Assembly (NCBI RefSeq): GCF_030122805.1
Contig: NZ_CP126080.1
Coordinates: 2,299,001 to 2,363,000 of the forward strand
Source: Mesobacillus sp. AQ2
GTDB taxonomy: Bacteria; Bacillota; Bacilli; Bacillales; Cytobacillaceae
Length of the DNA stretch: 64,000 bases
Reading direction: 5' to 3'
Part shown: in pieces, positions 8,330 through 16,396 of the stretch
Position numbering within the stretch: the first letter of the stretch is position 1
Layout: each line of letters opens with the position of its first letter
The notes under the pieces: model-generated
The model's input: the letters and a program-made list of their open reading frames with translations, nothing else
What the model was told of the DNA's origin: nothing
The model's database searches: none
Position numbers and translations under genes: made by a program

Positions 8330-9184
8330 TTGGATAAAATCGAAATACTGAATTTAGTGCCTAAGTTTTTAGCTTTTTATCATAAGGCAAATAAACTTGA
8401 AATTGATAGTAAGGAAAGATGGGCACTTTGGGAGGAGTACTATAATTTTGCAGCGGTCCCTCCTGGAGTGGAAGGAAGAAGGATGGCTAGAAATTTGCTG
8501 GACAAAGCTTGGGTTAGGTATGAAGAGCATTTATCGTTTATTGAAAATTGGAAACCAAATGAGGAAAGAGTTCGGGAATACCTAACAAAAGTTAAAAATT
8601 TACTAAGCTATGATCAGCCAATTGATTTTGTCTTAGTTTATTTTGTTGGAGGGTTCGAAAATAATCCTTTTGTTGCCCCTTTTGACGATGGACGACTGGC
8701 TCTATGTCTTCCAATTGAACTAGGAGAGTCAGCTATTACTCTCGTACATGAACTCACACATGTCGTACATAATTATACTGCCAACCTGACTGCTGATTGG
8801 GAAAGAACAATTGCCTCCACTATTTTACAAGAGGGATTAGCAACTCGTGTAAGCCAATTTTTAATACCAGGACATCCAGATGAGCTTTATATTGAGCATA
8901 AAAAAGGTTGGCTTCAATCTTGTAAGGAAAACAGAGGAGAAATCATAAAGGGGATCTATCCATATTTAGAAGAATCCTCCTCAGAAGCCGTGACAAGGTT
9001 TACGTTTGGGAATGGCACCACGAATCACGAGAGAGAAGCATATTACGTGGGGTGGGAAATGGTCAATTTCCTTTTAACTCAAGGAGTCACTTTTGGGGCA
9101 ATTGCTAGTATTCAAGAAACGGATATTCCTGATTATTTACAGGAGTCCCATTTATTTTTCCAACCGGAAAATAGTCGTTTTTGA
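8330..9184 (+). CDS. Putative HExxH zinc metallopeptidase
   Basis: A 284-residue soluble protein with the zinc-binding motif HELTH at residues 140-144 (LVHELTHVVHNY) and, about 25 residues later, LQEGLATR, whose Glu is placed like the third ligand of gluzincin peptidases. The remainder is mostly helical with no signal peptide, so it acts in the cytosol if it is a peptidase. It resembles YjaZ/DUF2268-style proteins in layout, but I cannot name the family with certainty. The start is TTG at 8330, with AAGGGGGAG ending 6 bases upstream. Confidence 0.7.
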   Translation: MDKIEILNLVPKFLAFYHKANKLEIDSKERWALWEEYYNFAAVPPGVEGRRMARNLLDKAWVRYEEHLSFIENWKPNEERVREYLTKVKNLLSYDQPIDFVLVYFVGGFENNPFVAPFDDGRLALCLPIELGESAITLVHELTHVVHNYTANLTADWERTIASTILQEGLATRVSQFLIPGHPDELYIEHKKGWLQSCKENRGEIIKGIYPYLEESSSEAVTRFTFGNGTTNHEREAYYVGWEMVNFLLTQGVTFGAIASIQETDIPDYLQESHLFFQPENSRF

Positions 9185-9212
9185 AAAATGTAAGTCAATA
9201 AATAAAGGATGG

Positions 9213-9239
9213 AAAGCACGGTTTATGCTGTGCTTTTTT
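9213..9239 (+). terminator. Probable terminator after the metallopeptidase gene
   Basis: AAAGCAC and GTGCTTT pair around a 10-base loop, followed by T's. Confidence 0.6.
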
Positions 9240-9315
9240 ATTTTTAGGGAAGACAAAAAGACTGTAACAAAAAGGAAATTACGCAAATTTCCCCATTAAT
9301 CTTCATTCCGTTAAA

Positions 9316-9343
9316 TTGAATTTTCTAAATATTCATGTATAAT
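9316..9343 (+). promoter_or_regulatory. Sigma-A-like promoter of the abg operon
   Basis: TTGAAT (9316-9321), a 16-base spacer, then TATAAT (9338-9343). The predicted start near 9350 leaves a leader of about 115 bases that contains two matching palindromes. Confidence 0.65.
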
Positions 9344-9361
9344 AGCATTTAAGGATACTAA

Positions 9362-9407
9362 ACGGAAATTTTCCGTAATAACATTTTTATATACGGCAAC
9401 TTTCCGT
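9362..9407 (+). promoter_or_regulatory. Paired palindromes, likely operators of the abg operon
   Basis: ACGGAAATTTTCCGT (9362-9376) is a perfect 15-bp palindrome. ACGGCAACTTTCCGT (9393-9407) matches it at 12 of 15 positions, with starts 31 bp apart (about three helical turns). Both lie just downstream of the predicted transcription start, where a bound protein would block elongation. A half-site TTCCGT also occurs at 9306-9311. The natural candidate to bind is the regulator encoded at the end of the operon (16397-17707); that link is inference. Confidence 0.55.
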
Positions 9408-9464
9408 TTGTAGTCTATAATTACCTGCTCATACATAAATTTTTTACAGAGAGGAGAGACATCT

Positions 9465-10763
9465 ATGACAAGTAGTTTCGTAAAAGATTTAACTCCAGGA
9501 TTAATTGAATGGCGACGTTCCTTACATGCCTTACCAGAATTGGGATTTATGGAGTACATCACGACGTACAGGATCGGGAAGGAGCTTGAAGCCCTAGGTT
9601 TTAAGCTGTTTGTTGGAAAGGAAGCGCTTGATGAGGAATCTCGTATGGGGATTCCACCGGAGAGTGATTTGTTGGCGCATGAGTTGAAGGCTCTTAACTG
9701 GGGAGTTGAGGAGTCGTGGCTGGATAAAATGCGAGGCGGGAACACTGGGCTGGTGGCTATATGGGATACAGGGAAAGAAGGGGACCATGTTGGCTTCCGC
9801 TTTGATATTGATGCTTTGCCGATTAATGAATCTCTGAATTCGAACCATTTTCCAGCAAAACACCAATTTGTATCCAAGGAGCTGAATGTCATGCATGCCT
9901 GCGGACATGACGGACACACAACGATTGGTCTTGGTGCCGCTCAATATATTGCAGCCCATAATGATCAACTGAAGGGTAGTTTCACCCTGCTGTTTCAGCC
10001 AGCTGAAGAAGGCGGACGCGGTGCGAGGGCGATGGTGGCTAAAGGCTGGCTTGATGATGTTGACTATTTCTATTCCGGGCATATCGGCATTCAAACTCTT
10101 CCGATTGGAACGATTGCTGCTACGACACCAGGTTTCCTTGCTTCGACGAAATACAATGCATATTTTAAAGGTGTTGCTTCCCACGCTGGGATGAATCCTG
10201 AGCTTGGCAAAAATGCGCTGCTCGCAGCAACGACAGCGGCCAATAATTTATATGCAATCCCCCGTCACCATGATGGTGTAACCCGAGTGAATGTTGGAAG
10301 ATTAGTTGCTGGAAGCGGCCGAAATATCATTCCTGAAGATAGTTACATGGAAATCGAAGTCCGTGGGGAAACAGTGGAGATTGCCGAATATATGGCTGAA
10401 AAAGCGACGAGGATTCTTCAAGCTGCAGCTGATATGCACGACGTAATCTGCACGATTGAACCGGTTGGCTTGACCGAAGTGGTTGTCTGCAATGAGGAGC
10501 TGATCCCGAAAATTACTGAATGGTGTGCCGAAAGCGAGTATGTAAAAGAAGTATTGCCATCAGTGACTGTTTCAGGGTCTGAAGATGTCAGCCTGATGAT
10601 GAATCGGGTTCAACAGCACGGCGGGAAGGCGACTTATATGTTATTCGGGACAAAGCTTGACCATCCGCACCATCATCCTGAGTTTGATTTTCAGGAAGAG
10701 GTTCTGTTGGTTGCGGTGGATACATTCATCTCTATCATTAATGGCGGTTCTAGATTTAATTGA
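9465..10763 (+). CDS. abgA: M20D amidohydrolase, p-aminobenzoyl-glutamate hydrolase subunit A type
   Basis: A 432-residue zinc-dependent peptidase of family M20D. Visible metal-site motifs are HACGHDGHTTIGLG and QPAEEGGRGARAMV, and the dimerisation-domain start is SHAGMNPELGKNALLAA. In Escherichia coli, AbgA pairs with AbgB to cleave p-aminobenzoyl-glutamate, a folate breakdown product, and here abgB and the transporter abgT follow directly. The ATG is preceded by GAGAGGAG with good spacing. The gap to abgB is 27 bp. The longer N-terminal insert (EEESRMGIPPES-like region before the first metal motif) is shared with the second copy at 13785 and separates both from simple IAA-amino-acid hydrolases. 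Confidence 0.88.
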   Translation: MTSSFVKDLTPGLIEWRRSLHALPELGFMEYITTYRIGKELEALGFKLFVGKEALDEESRMGIPPESDLLAHELKALNWGVEESWLDKMRGGNTGLVAIWDTGKEGDHVGFRFDIDALPINESLNSNHFPAKHQFVSKELNVMHACGHDGHTTIGLGAAQYIAAHNDQLKGSFTLLFQPAEEGGRGARAMVAKGWLDDVDYFYSGHIGIQTLPIGTIAATTPGFLASTKYNAYFKGVASHAGMNPELGKNALLAATTAANNLYAIPRHHDGVTRVNVGRLVAGSGRNIIPEDSYMEIEVRGETVEIAEYMAEKATRILQAAADMHDVICTIEPVGLTEVVVCNEELIPKITEWCAESEYVKEVLPSVTVSGSEDVSLMMNRVQQHGGKATYMLFGTKLDHPHHHPEFDFQEEVLLVAVDTFISIINGGSRFN

Positions 10764-10790
10764 TTAATAGTTTTATTTCAAGGAGGAGAC

Positions 10791-12218
10791 ATGAAAAACA
10801 ACAATGTGAAAACGTATCTCGCCGAAAACAAAGAGACTTTTGAGAGAATTAGCAAGTACATTTATAATCATCCAGAAACTAGATTCGAAGAATACGAGTC
10901 AGCTGAGTATTTAGCATCTGAGTGTGAAAAAGCCGGTTTCTCTGTGGAAAGGAATGCAGGAGGTATAGAAACTGCATTCGTTGCAACTATTGGAAGCGGT
11001 TACCCGGTCATAGGGTTCCTTGGTGAGTTTGATGCACTTTCCGGGTTGGGGCAGAAGCCAGACAAAACAGTCTATGAGCCAACAGAAGTAAACGTCGGTC
11101 ATGGCTGCGGCCATAACCTGCTCGGAACTGGTGCTTTTGCCGCTGCATGCGCAGCCAAAAAATATCTGGAAGATCATAGCCTTTCAGGTACCTTGAAATT
11201 TTTCGGGTGTCCGGGGGAAGAAGGCGGTTCTGGAAAGACGTTCATGGTTAGGGAAGGCGTGTTTGACGGAGTAGATGCTGCGTTATCCTGGCATCCTTCT
11301 CCAGCAAACGCCATCATGAGTCTTTCCAGTCTGGCAAACTATCAGGTGTATTTCAGGTTTAAAGGAGTCTCCTCCCATGCTGCAAACTCACCGCATTTGG
11401 GCAGAAGCGCGCTGGATGCAGTAGAACTGATGAATGTGGGGGTCAATTATTTAAGAGAACACATCGTGCCTGAAGCAAGAATCCATTATGCCGTGACAAA
11501 CACTGGTGGCATTTCGCCAAATGTCGTACAGGCAGATGCGGAAGTGCTGTATCTGATTCGAGCTCCTGAAGTGCAGCAGGTAGATGGCATCTACAAACGT
11601 GTCTGCAAGATTGCAGAAGGTGCAGCATTGATGACAGAAACAGAGCTTTCCATCGAATTTGACAAGGCTTGTTCGAACTATATACCAAACAGAAGTCTTG
11701 AAAAGCTTCTCCATGAAAATCTTGTGGAAGCTGGAACTGAAGAGCCGACCGAGGAAGAAAATGCTTTTGCTAAAGAACTTTGGTCCACACTGTCAGACGG
11801 GGAAAAAGAGAGTTATTTGGATCTTTTAAAAGGGTTTGGATATGTGGGGAATGGAACTGAATTCGAGGGGAAGTATCTCTCGGACAGCATCTCGCCTTAT
11901 GAAGCATCTAATGAAGTTCTTGCCGGCTCCACGGATGTATCAGATGTAAGCTGGGTTGTTCCGACCGCACAGCTGACTGCCGCGACTTCAGCACTGGGTA
12001 CTCCGCTGCACACCTGGCAAATGACGACACAGGGCATAAGCAGTTTTGCCCATAAAGGAATGCTTCGGGCAGCAGAGTCAATGGCATTGACAGCGGTTCA
12101 ATTGTTTGAGGATGATGCGAAATTGAAGACTGTTAAACAGGAATTCGAGGAGTTCCTCCAAGCCAACCCTTACACATGTCCAATACCAAAAGACGTTAAG
12201 CCATCAACATTAAAATAA
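10791..12218 (+). CDS. abgB: M20D amidohydrolase, p-aminobenzoyl-glutamate hydrolase subunit B type
   Basis: A 475-residue M20D protein. Metal motifs are NVGHGCGHNLLGTGAFAAA and CPGEEGGSGKTFMV. The distinctive middle region (YVGNGTEFEGKYLSDSI and GSTDVSDVSWVVPTAQL) is what I associate with AbgB rather than AbgA. Likely partner of the protein at 9465 in a cytosolic heteromer cleaving N-acyl amino acids such as p-aminobenzoyl-glutamate. AAGGAGGAG precedes the ATG. It lies 21 bp before abgT in the same operon. Confidence 0.88.
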   Translation: MKNNNVKTYLAENKETFERISKYIYNHPETRFEEYESAEYLASECEKAGFSVERNAGGIETAFVATIGSGYPVIGFLGEFDALSGLGQKPDKTVYEPTEVNVGHGCGHNLLGTGAFAAACAAKKYLEDHSLSGTLKFFGCPGEEGGSGKTFMVREGVFDGVDAALSWHPSPANAIMSLSSLANYQVYFRFKGVSSHAANSPHLGRSALDAVELMNVGVNYLREHIVPEARIHYAVTNTGGISPNVVQADAEVLYLIRAPEVQQVDGIYKRVCKIAEGAALMTETELSIEFDKACSNYIPNRSLEKLLHENLVEAGTEEPTEEENAFAKELWSTLSDGEKESYLDLLKGFGYVGNGTEFEGKYLSDSISPYEASNEVLAGSTDVSDVSWVVPTAQLTAATSALGTPLHTWQMTTQGISSFAHKGMLRAAESMALTAVQLFEDDAKLKTVKQEFEEFLQANPYTCPIPKDVKPSTLK

Positions 12219-12239
12219 ATTAAAAAGCGAGGCGAAAAT

Positions 12240-13760
12240 ATGGTTACAGAGAAGAAGAAAGCAAGCTTAGCCCAGCGATTTCTGAATGGAATTGAAAGAG
12301 TAGGGAACAAGCTTCCAGACCCATTTATTTTGTTTGCAATCCTTGCAGTGCTGGTCATCATTGCTTCAGCTATTTTCAGTGCCTTTGGTGCATCTGTCAC
12401 CCATCCGGGGACAGGAGAAGAACTTCCAGTAAAAAACCTTGCTTCTGGTGAAGGCCTAAAGTATATTTTGACATCTATGCTGGATAATTTCACTGGTTTT
12501 GCGCCTCTTGGATTGGTTTTATCAATGATGCTTGGTATTGGCCTTGCGGAAAAGGTCGGTATGCTTGATTATGCGATCAAGAGAACCATCCTGAAAGCAC
12601 CTCCCGCACTGATCACGTACACGGTTGTTTTTGTAGGCATTATGGGAAATATCGCTTCCGATGCTGCGATGGTTTTGATTCCCCCTCTGGCTGCAATGGT
12701 TTTCTACAAAGTTGGCCGGAATCCAATTGCCGGTTTGGCGGCAGGATACGCTTCAGCGGGTGCTGGTTTTACAGCGAACCTATTGATTGCAGGAACGGAC
12801 GCACTGCTAGCGGGTATAACCACTGAAGCTGCACAGATTATTGATGAGAATATTGTCGTAACACCAGTTGACAACTGGTATTTCAATATTGTATCCGTTT
12901 TTGTCCTTACAATCGTTGGCGGGCTTATCACAACTAAATTCATTGAACCGCGCCTTGGTAAGTATACAGGGGATGCGGTAGAGGAAGCACTTACAGAAGA
13001 TCCTCCTAAAGCAGGTAAAGCTTTACGTAATGCCGCTATTGCTGGCGGGCTATATATTGCGGTTATTCTAGGTGCGATCCTGTTGCCGAACAGTCCATTG
13101 ACTAATGAGGACGGCGGCCTGGTTCCTTCACCATTCCTGGATGGCATTATCCCGATTATTCTGTTCTTCTTTATCATTATCGGTACTGTCTATGGAATAA
13201 CTGTTGGTAATATTAAGAGCAGTAAAGATGTTGCCAGCTTTATGGCTGAAGCGATGAGGGATCTTTCGTCCTATATTGTCCTAATATTCGCAATTTCACA
13301 GTTTATCGCCTATTTTAGCTGGTCCAATATTGCTACATGGGTTGCGGTCAACGGAGCGGAATTCCTGAAAGATATCGAGTTTACTGGAATAGGATTGATC
13401 ATTGGCTATATATTCTTTACCGCGGCATTGAACTTCCTGATTACTTCAGGTTCTGCAAAATGGGCTCTCGAAGCTCCCGTATTCGTACCGATGTTTATGC
13501 AGCTTGGATACCATCCAGCATTTACACAGGTAGCCTACCGTATTGCGGATTCATCAACAAACATCGTGACGCCATTAATGCCATATATGGTCATCGTGCT
13601 GTCATTCATGCAGAAGTATGATAAAAAGGCCGGTATTGGAACGTTCATTGCCTTGATGCTTCCATATTCGGTGATGTTCTTATTGACATGGATCATCATG
13701 ATTTTAATCTTCTTCTTCTTTGAACTACCGTTTGGCCCTGGTATTACACCATTTCTTTAA
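12240..13760 (+). CDS. abgT: AbgT-family transporter (p-aminobenzoyl-glutamate importer type)
   Basis: A 506-residue polytopic membrane protein with 11 or more hydrophobic segments. Family marks: GIERVGNKLPDPFILFAIL at the start, GNIASDAAMVLIPPLAAMVF, and near the end AYRIADSSTNIVTPLMPYM, the conserved substrate-site hairpin region. AbgT members carry p-aminobenzoyl-glutamate inward; some family members export sulfonamides. Placement between amidohydrolase genes favours uptake of the hydrolases' substrate. The ATG follows GAGGCG. Confidence 0.92.
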   Translation: MVTEKKKASLAQRFLNGIERVGNKLPDPFILFAILAVLVIIASAIFSAFGASVTHPGTGEELPVKNLASGEGLKYILTSMLDNFTGFAPLGLVLSMMLGIGLAEKVGMLDYAIKRTILKAPPALITYTVVFVGIMGNIASDAAMVLIPPLAAMVFYKVGRNPIAGLAAGYASAGAGFTANLLIAGTDALLAGITTEAAQIIDENIVVTPVDNWYFNIVSVFVLTIVGGLITTKFIEPRLGKYTGDAVEEALTEDPPKAGKALRNAAIAGGLYIAVILGAILLPNSPLTNEDGGLVPSPFLDGIIPIILFFFIIIGTVYGITVGNIKSSKDVASFMAEAMRDLSSYIVLIFAISQFIAYFSWSNIATWVAVNGAEFLKDIEFTGIGLIIGYIFFTAALNFLITSGSAKWALEAPVFVPMFMQLGYHPAFTQVAYRIADSSTNIVTPLMPYMVIVLSFMQKYDKKAGIGTFIALMLPYSVMFLLTWIIMILIFFFFELPFGPGITPFL

Positions 13761-13784
13761 TGAAAATAGGATGTGAAAGATACA

Positions 13785-15059
13785 ATGAACAATCTAGAAG
13801 AAAAATTAATAGAATGGCGCCGGGATTTCCATCGCTATCCTGAAACTGGATTTTTGGAAATTCGTACAGCTTCCATTGTTGCTTCCATTCTCGACAATCT
13901 TGGTTTTGACCTTCGAGTGGGAAAAGAAGTCATGTCACCAGACCATTGCATGGGAAAACCGAGTAAAGAGGAAACAGAGGCTCATTTACAATGGGCACTC
14001 GAAAATGGTGCGAATAAAGAGTATATCGAGGCTTTTTCTGAGGGCTATACAGGGATTGTCGCCACATGGGATACAAAAAAGGAAGGTCCAACCATTGCTT
14101 TCCGGATTGATATGGACGCTTTGGACATAAACGAATCGCAGGAGGACAGCCACTTCCCAGAAATTGAGGGGTTCCGGTCTACTCTTCCGTATAAGATGCA
14201 TGCTTGTGGCCATGACGCTCATACAACGATTGGATTGGGACTGGCAACCTTGATAGCTGAGAATAAGGACAGTCTCAAAGGGAAAATCAGATTGATTTTC
14301 CAGCCAGCTGAGGAGGGAACCCGAGGGGCCCGCTCGATGGTCGAAGCGAATGTAGTCGATGATGTCGATTATTTTATCGCCTCCCATGTAGGTACTGGTG
14401 TTCCGGATGGACATTTTGTCGCTTCAAAAAATGGCTTTCTGGCTACTTCGAAGCTTGACATCACTTTTAAGGGCGTAGCCTCACATGCAGGCGGAAATCC
14501 TGAACAGGGGAAAAACGCTTTACTGGCAGCTGCGTCTGCAGCGCTGAATATTTATGCCATTCCTCGTCATTCTGAAGGTGCGACAAGAATCAACGTCGGT
14601 GAACTTCATGCTGGTTCTGGCAGAAACATCATCGCTGACCGGGCCTTTTTAAAAGTAGAAACCCGCGGGGAAAACACCAGAATCAATGAGTTTGTCAAAT
14701 CTCAGGCAGAAGCCGTAATTGCAGGTTCTGCGCAAATGTATGGTGTAGAATATGAAATTCAGACGGTTGGAGAAGCAATCAGTGCGGAGGGGTCGAGAGA
14801 ACTTGCGAGTGTGCTGCACGCTTGTGCCGAAGAATCGCCATATATTCTGGAAAGTGTGTTAGAGGATAACTCACCTGCAGGTTCTGAAGATGCCACCTTC
14901 TTTATCGAAAGGGTACAGAAAAACGGCGGGCAGGCAACATACTGTGTTTTCGGAACAGAGCTTGCGGCCGGCCATCATAATGAGAAGTTTGATATTAATG
15001 AAAAGACTTTAATGTCCGCTGTTCATGTACTATTTGAATCAATCAAGAAACTAAATTAA
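13785..15059 (+). CDS. Second AbgA-like M20D amidohydrolase
   Basis: A 424-residue paralogue of the first gene in the operon. It keeps the motifs HACGHDAHTTIGLG and QPAEEGTRGARSMVEANVVDD and the same N-terminal insert, so it probably cleaves a related N-acyl amino acid in the cytosol. It may form an alternative partner for AbgB. ATG 13785 is preferred over GTG 13773 because AGGATGTGA sits about 8-10 bases upstream. Spacing to abgT is 24 bp. Two AbgA copies in one operon suggest two substrates or a heteromeric enzyme. Confidence 0.85.
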   Translation: MNNLEEKLIEWRRDFHRYPETGFLEIRTASIVASILDNLGFDLRVGKEVMSPDHCMGKPSKEETEAHLQWALENGANKEYIEAFSEGYTGIVATWDTKKEGPTIAFRIDMDALDINESQEDSHFPEIEGFRSTLPYKMHACGHDAHTTIGLGLATLIAENKDSLKGKIRLIFQPAEEGTRGARSMVEANVVDDVDYFIASHVGTGVPDGHFVASKNGFLATSKLDITFKGVASHAGGNPEQGKNALLAAASAALNIYAIPRHSEGATRINVGELHAGSGRNIIADRAFLKVETRGENTRINEFVKSQAEAVIAGSAQMYGVEYEIQTVGEAISAEGSRELASVLHACAEESPYILESVLEDNSPAGSEDATFFIERVQKNGGQATYCVFGTELAAGHHNEKFDINEKTLMSAVHVLFESIKKLN

Positions 15060-15069
15060 GTATTGGAGT

Positions 15070-15094
15070 GAGGCAGAGACATCTGCCTCATTTT
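15070..15094 (+). terminator. Weak hairpin between operon genes
   Basis: GAGGCAGA and TCTGCCTC pair perfectly around GACA, followed only by ATTTTC. It may attenuate or stabilise the message rather than terminate. Confidence 0.4.
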
Positions 15095-15124
15095 CAATCT
15101 AACCATTTGAAGGGAGGAATGGCA

Positions 15125-16366
15125 ATGAAGGATTGGCTTGAGCAGCATCTGTGCGAGTTGAATTTAACAGAAACAATGGAGCGTCCGGAGGGTTTTTGTC
15201 GTCTAGGCTATACGGATGAAGAGTGGAAAGCGATTGATGTTTTTGTTTCACTAGCTGAAACTCTAGGCTTGTACGTACATAGGGATGAGGCGGGGAATGC
15301 CATTGCCAGGTGGAAAATAGACGAGGCTGAATCTTTACCTGCAGTTGCTATCGGTTCCCATTTGGATACGGTAAAAGACGGAGGCGGATATGATGGTGTG
15401 GCAGGTGTCCTATGCGGCCTTGCTGCGATTAAGAAATTAAAAGAAGAAGGTTTCCAGCCTGCTTTCCCTATTGAAGTAATTTGCTTTGCGTCCGAGGAAT
15501 CATCGCGATTCGGCGTTTCAACAATTGGCAGTAAAGCGATGAGCGGCTTATTGAATAAGAAAGAACTTGAAGGCATGAAAGACGAGCATGGCACCACAAT
15601 CCTCCAGGCGGTTGAAAGTATGGGACTTAATTGGGAGAAAATAGACCAGGCACATCGGACTGAGTCCGAGCTGAAAAGTTTTATTGAGCTGCATATTGAA
15701 CAGGCTACCAGGATTGAGGACAATGGTGCAGAATTTGGTGTTGTTACCGCGATTGCTTGCCCAATCCGCTTAAAAGTAACGATTACAGGGCAAATGGGGC
15801 ATACGGGAACGACGCCAATGGGGAAAAGAAAGGATGCCCTTGTTGCTGCTGCACCTTTGATCAGTTTAATTTCTGAAACAGCTGAGTCCCTCTCGGATGC
15901 GAGTGAAGTGCCGATTGTTGCTACGGCCAGCACAATTGTATTGAAACCTAATGCCATGAATGTCATTCCGGGAATCATTGAACTTGGTGTGGATATACGC
16001 AGTGTGGATGATCAATTAAAGGAGAAGATGAAAGATCTAATTTGCGATAAATGTATACAGCTTGAAAAGTCATTTGGTGTTAAAATGGAAATGACCACTC
16101 TGGTAAATAATTCATCTGTTCAGTTAGATGGAAAAGTGAGAAGTAAACTGCAGGCTTCGGGGGAATCTCTAGGCTATAAAGCCATGGTTCTCGAAAGCGG
16201 CGCTGGCCATGATGTGATGAACATGGCCGCTCAATGGCCATCAGGCTTGATTTTTATCAAGTGTAGAAACGGTTTAAGTCACCACCCTGATGAATTTGCC
16301 TCACTTGAAGATTTACAAATAGGTACAGACATTCTCACACAATATGTAAAAAATGAAGCAGGTTAA
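15125..16366 (+). CDS. M20 amidohydrolase of the HyuC/AllC type
   Basis: A 413-residue zinc hydrolase of the N-carbamoyl-L-amino-acid hydrolase / allantoate amidohydrolase group. Motifs are IGSHLDTVKDGGGYDGVAGV, CFASEESSRFGVSTIGSKA, ELHIEQATRIED and ESGAGHDVMNMA. The group removes carbamoyl groups, releasing an amino acid, CO2 and ammonia. In this operon it may deal with a ureido derivative of the imported compounds; the substrate is not determinable. ATG 15125 follows GGGAGG by seven bases and is chosen over upstream in-frame codons. Confidence 0.83.
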   Translation: MKDWLEQHLCELNLTETMERPEGFCRLGYTDEEWKAIDVFVSLAETLGLYVHRDEAGNAIARWKIDEAESLPAVAIGSHLDTVKDGGGYDGVAGVLCGLAAIKKLKEEGFQPAFPIEVICFASEESSRFGVSTIGSKAMSGLLNKKELEGMKDEHGTTILQAVESMGLNWEKIDQAHRTESELKSFIELHIEQATRIEDNGAEFGVVTAIACPIRLKVTITGQMGHTGTTPMGKRKDALVAAAPLISLISETAESLSDASEVPIVATASTIVLKPNAMNVIPGIIELGVDIRSVDDQLKEKMKDLICDKCIQLEKSFGVKMEMTTLVNNSSVQLDGKVRSKLQASGESLGYKAMVLESGAGHDVMNMAAQWPSGLIFIKCRNGLSHHPDEFASLEDLQIGTDILTQYVKNEAG

Positions 16367-16396
16367 TAGCTGAAGCGAAAGAAGTAGGTGTAAAAG

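Noticed and set aside
9311..9919. 202-codon minus-strand frame overlapping abgA
   Set aside because: Antisense shadow of the abgA coding sequence; it also runs across the abg promoter and operators.
15208..15978. 256-codon minus-strand frame opposite the HyuC-type gene
   Set aside because: Antisense shadow of a gene with clear M20 motifs; no ribosome binding site.
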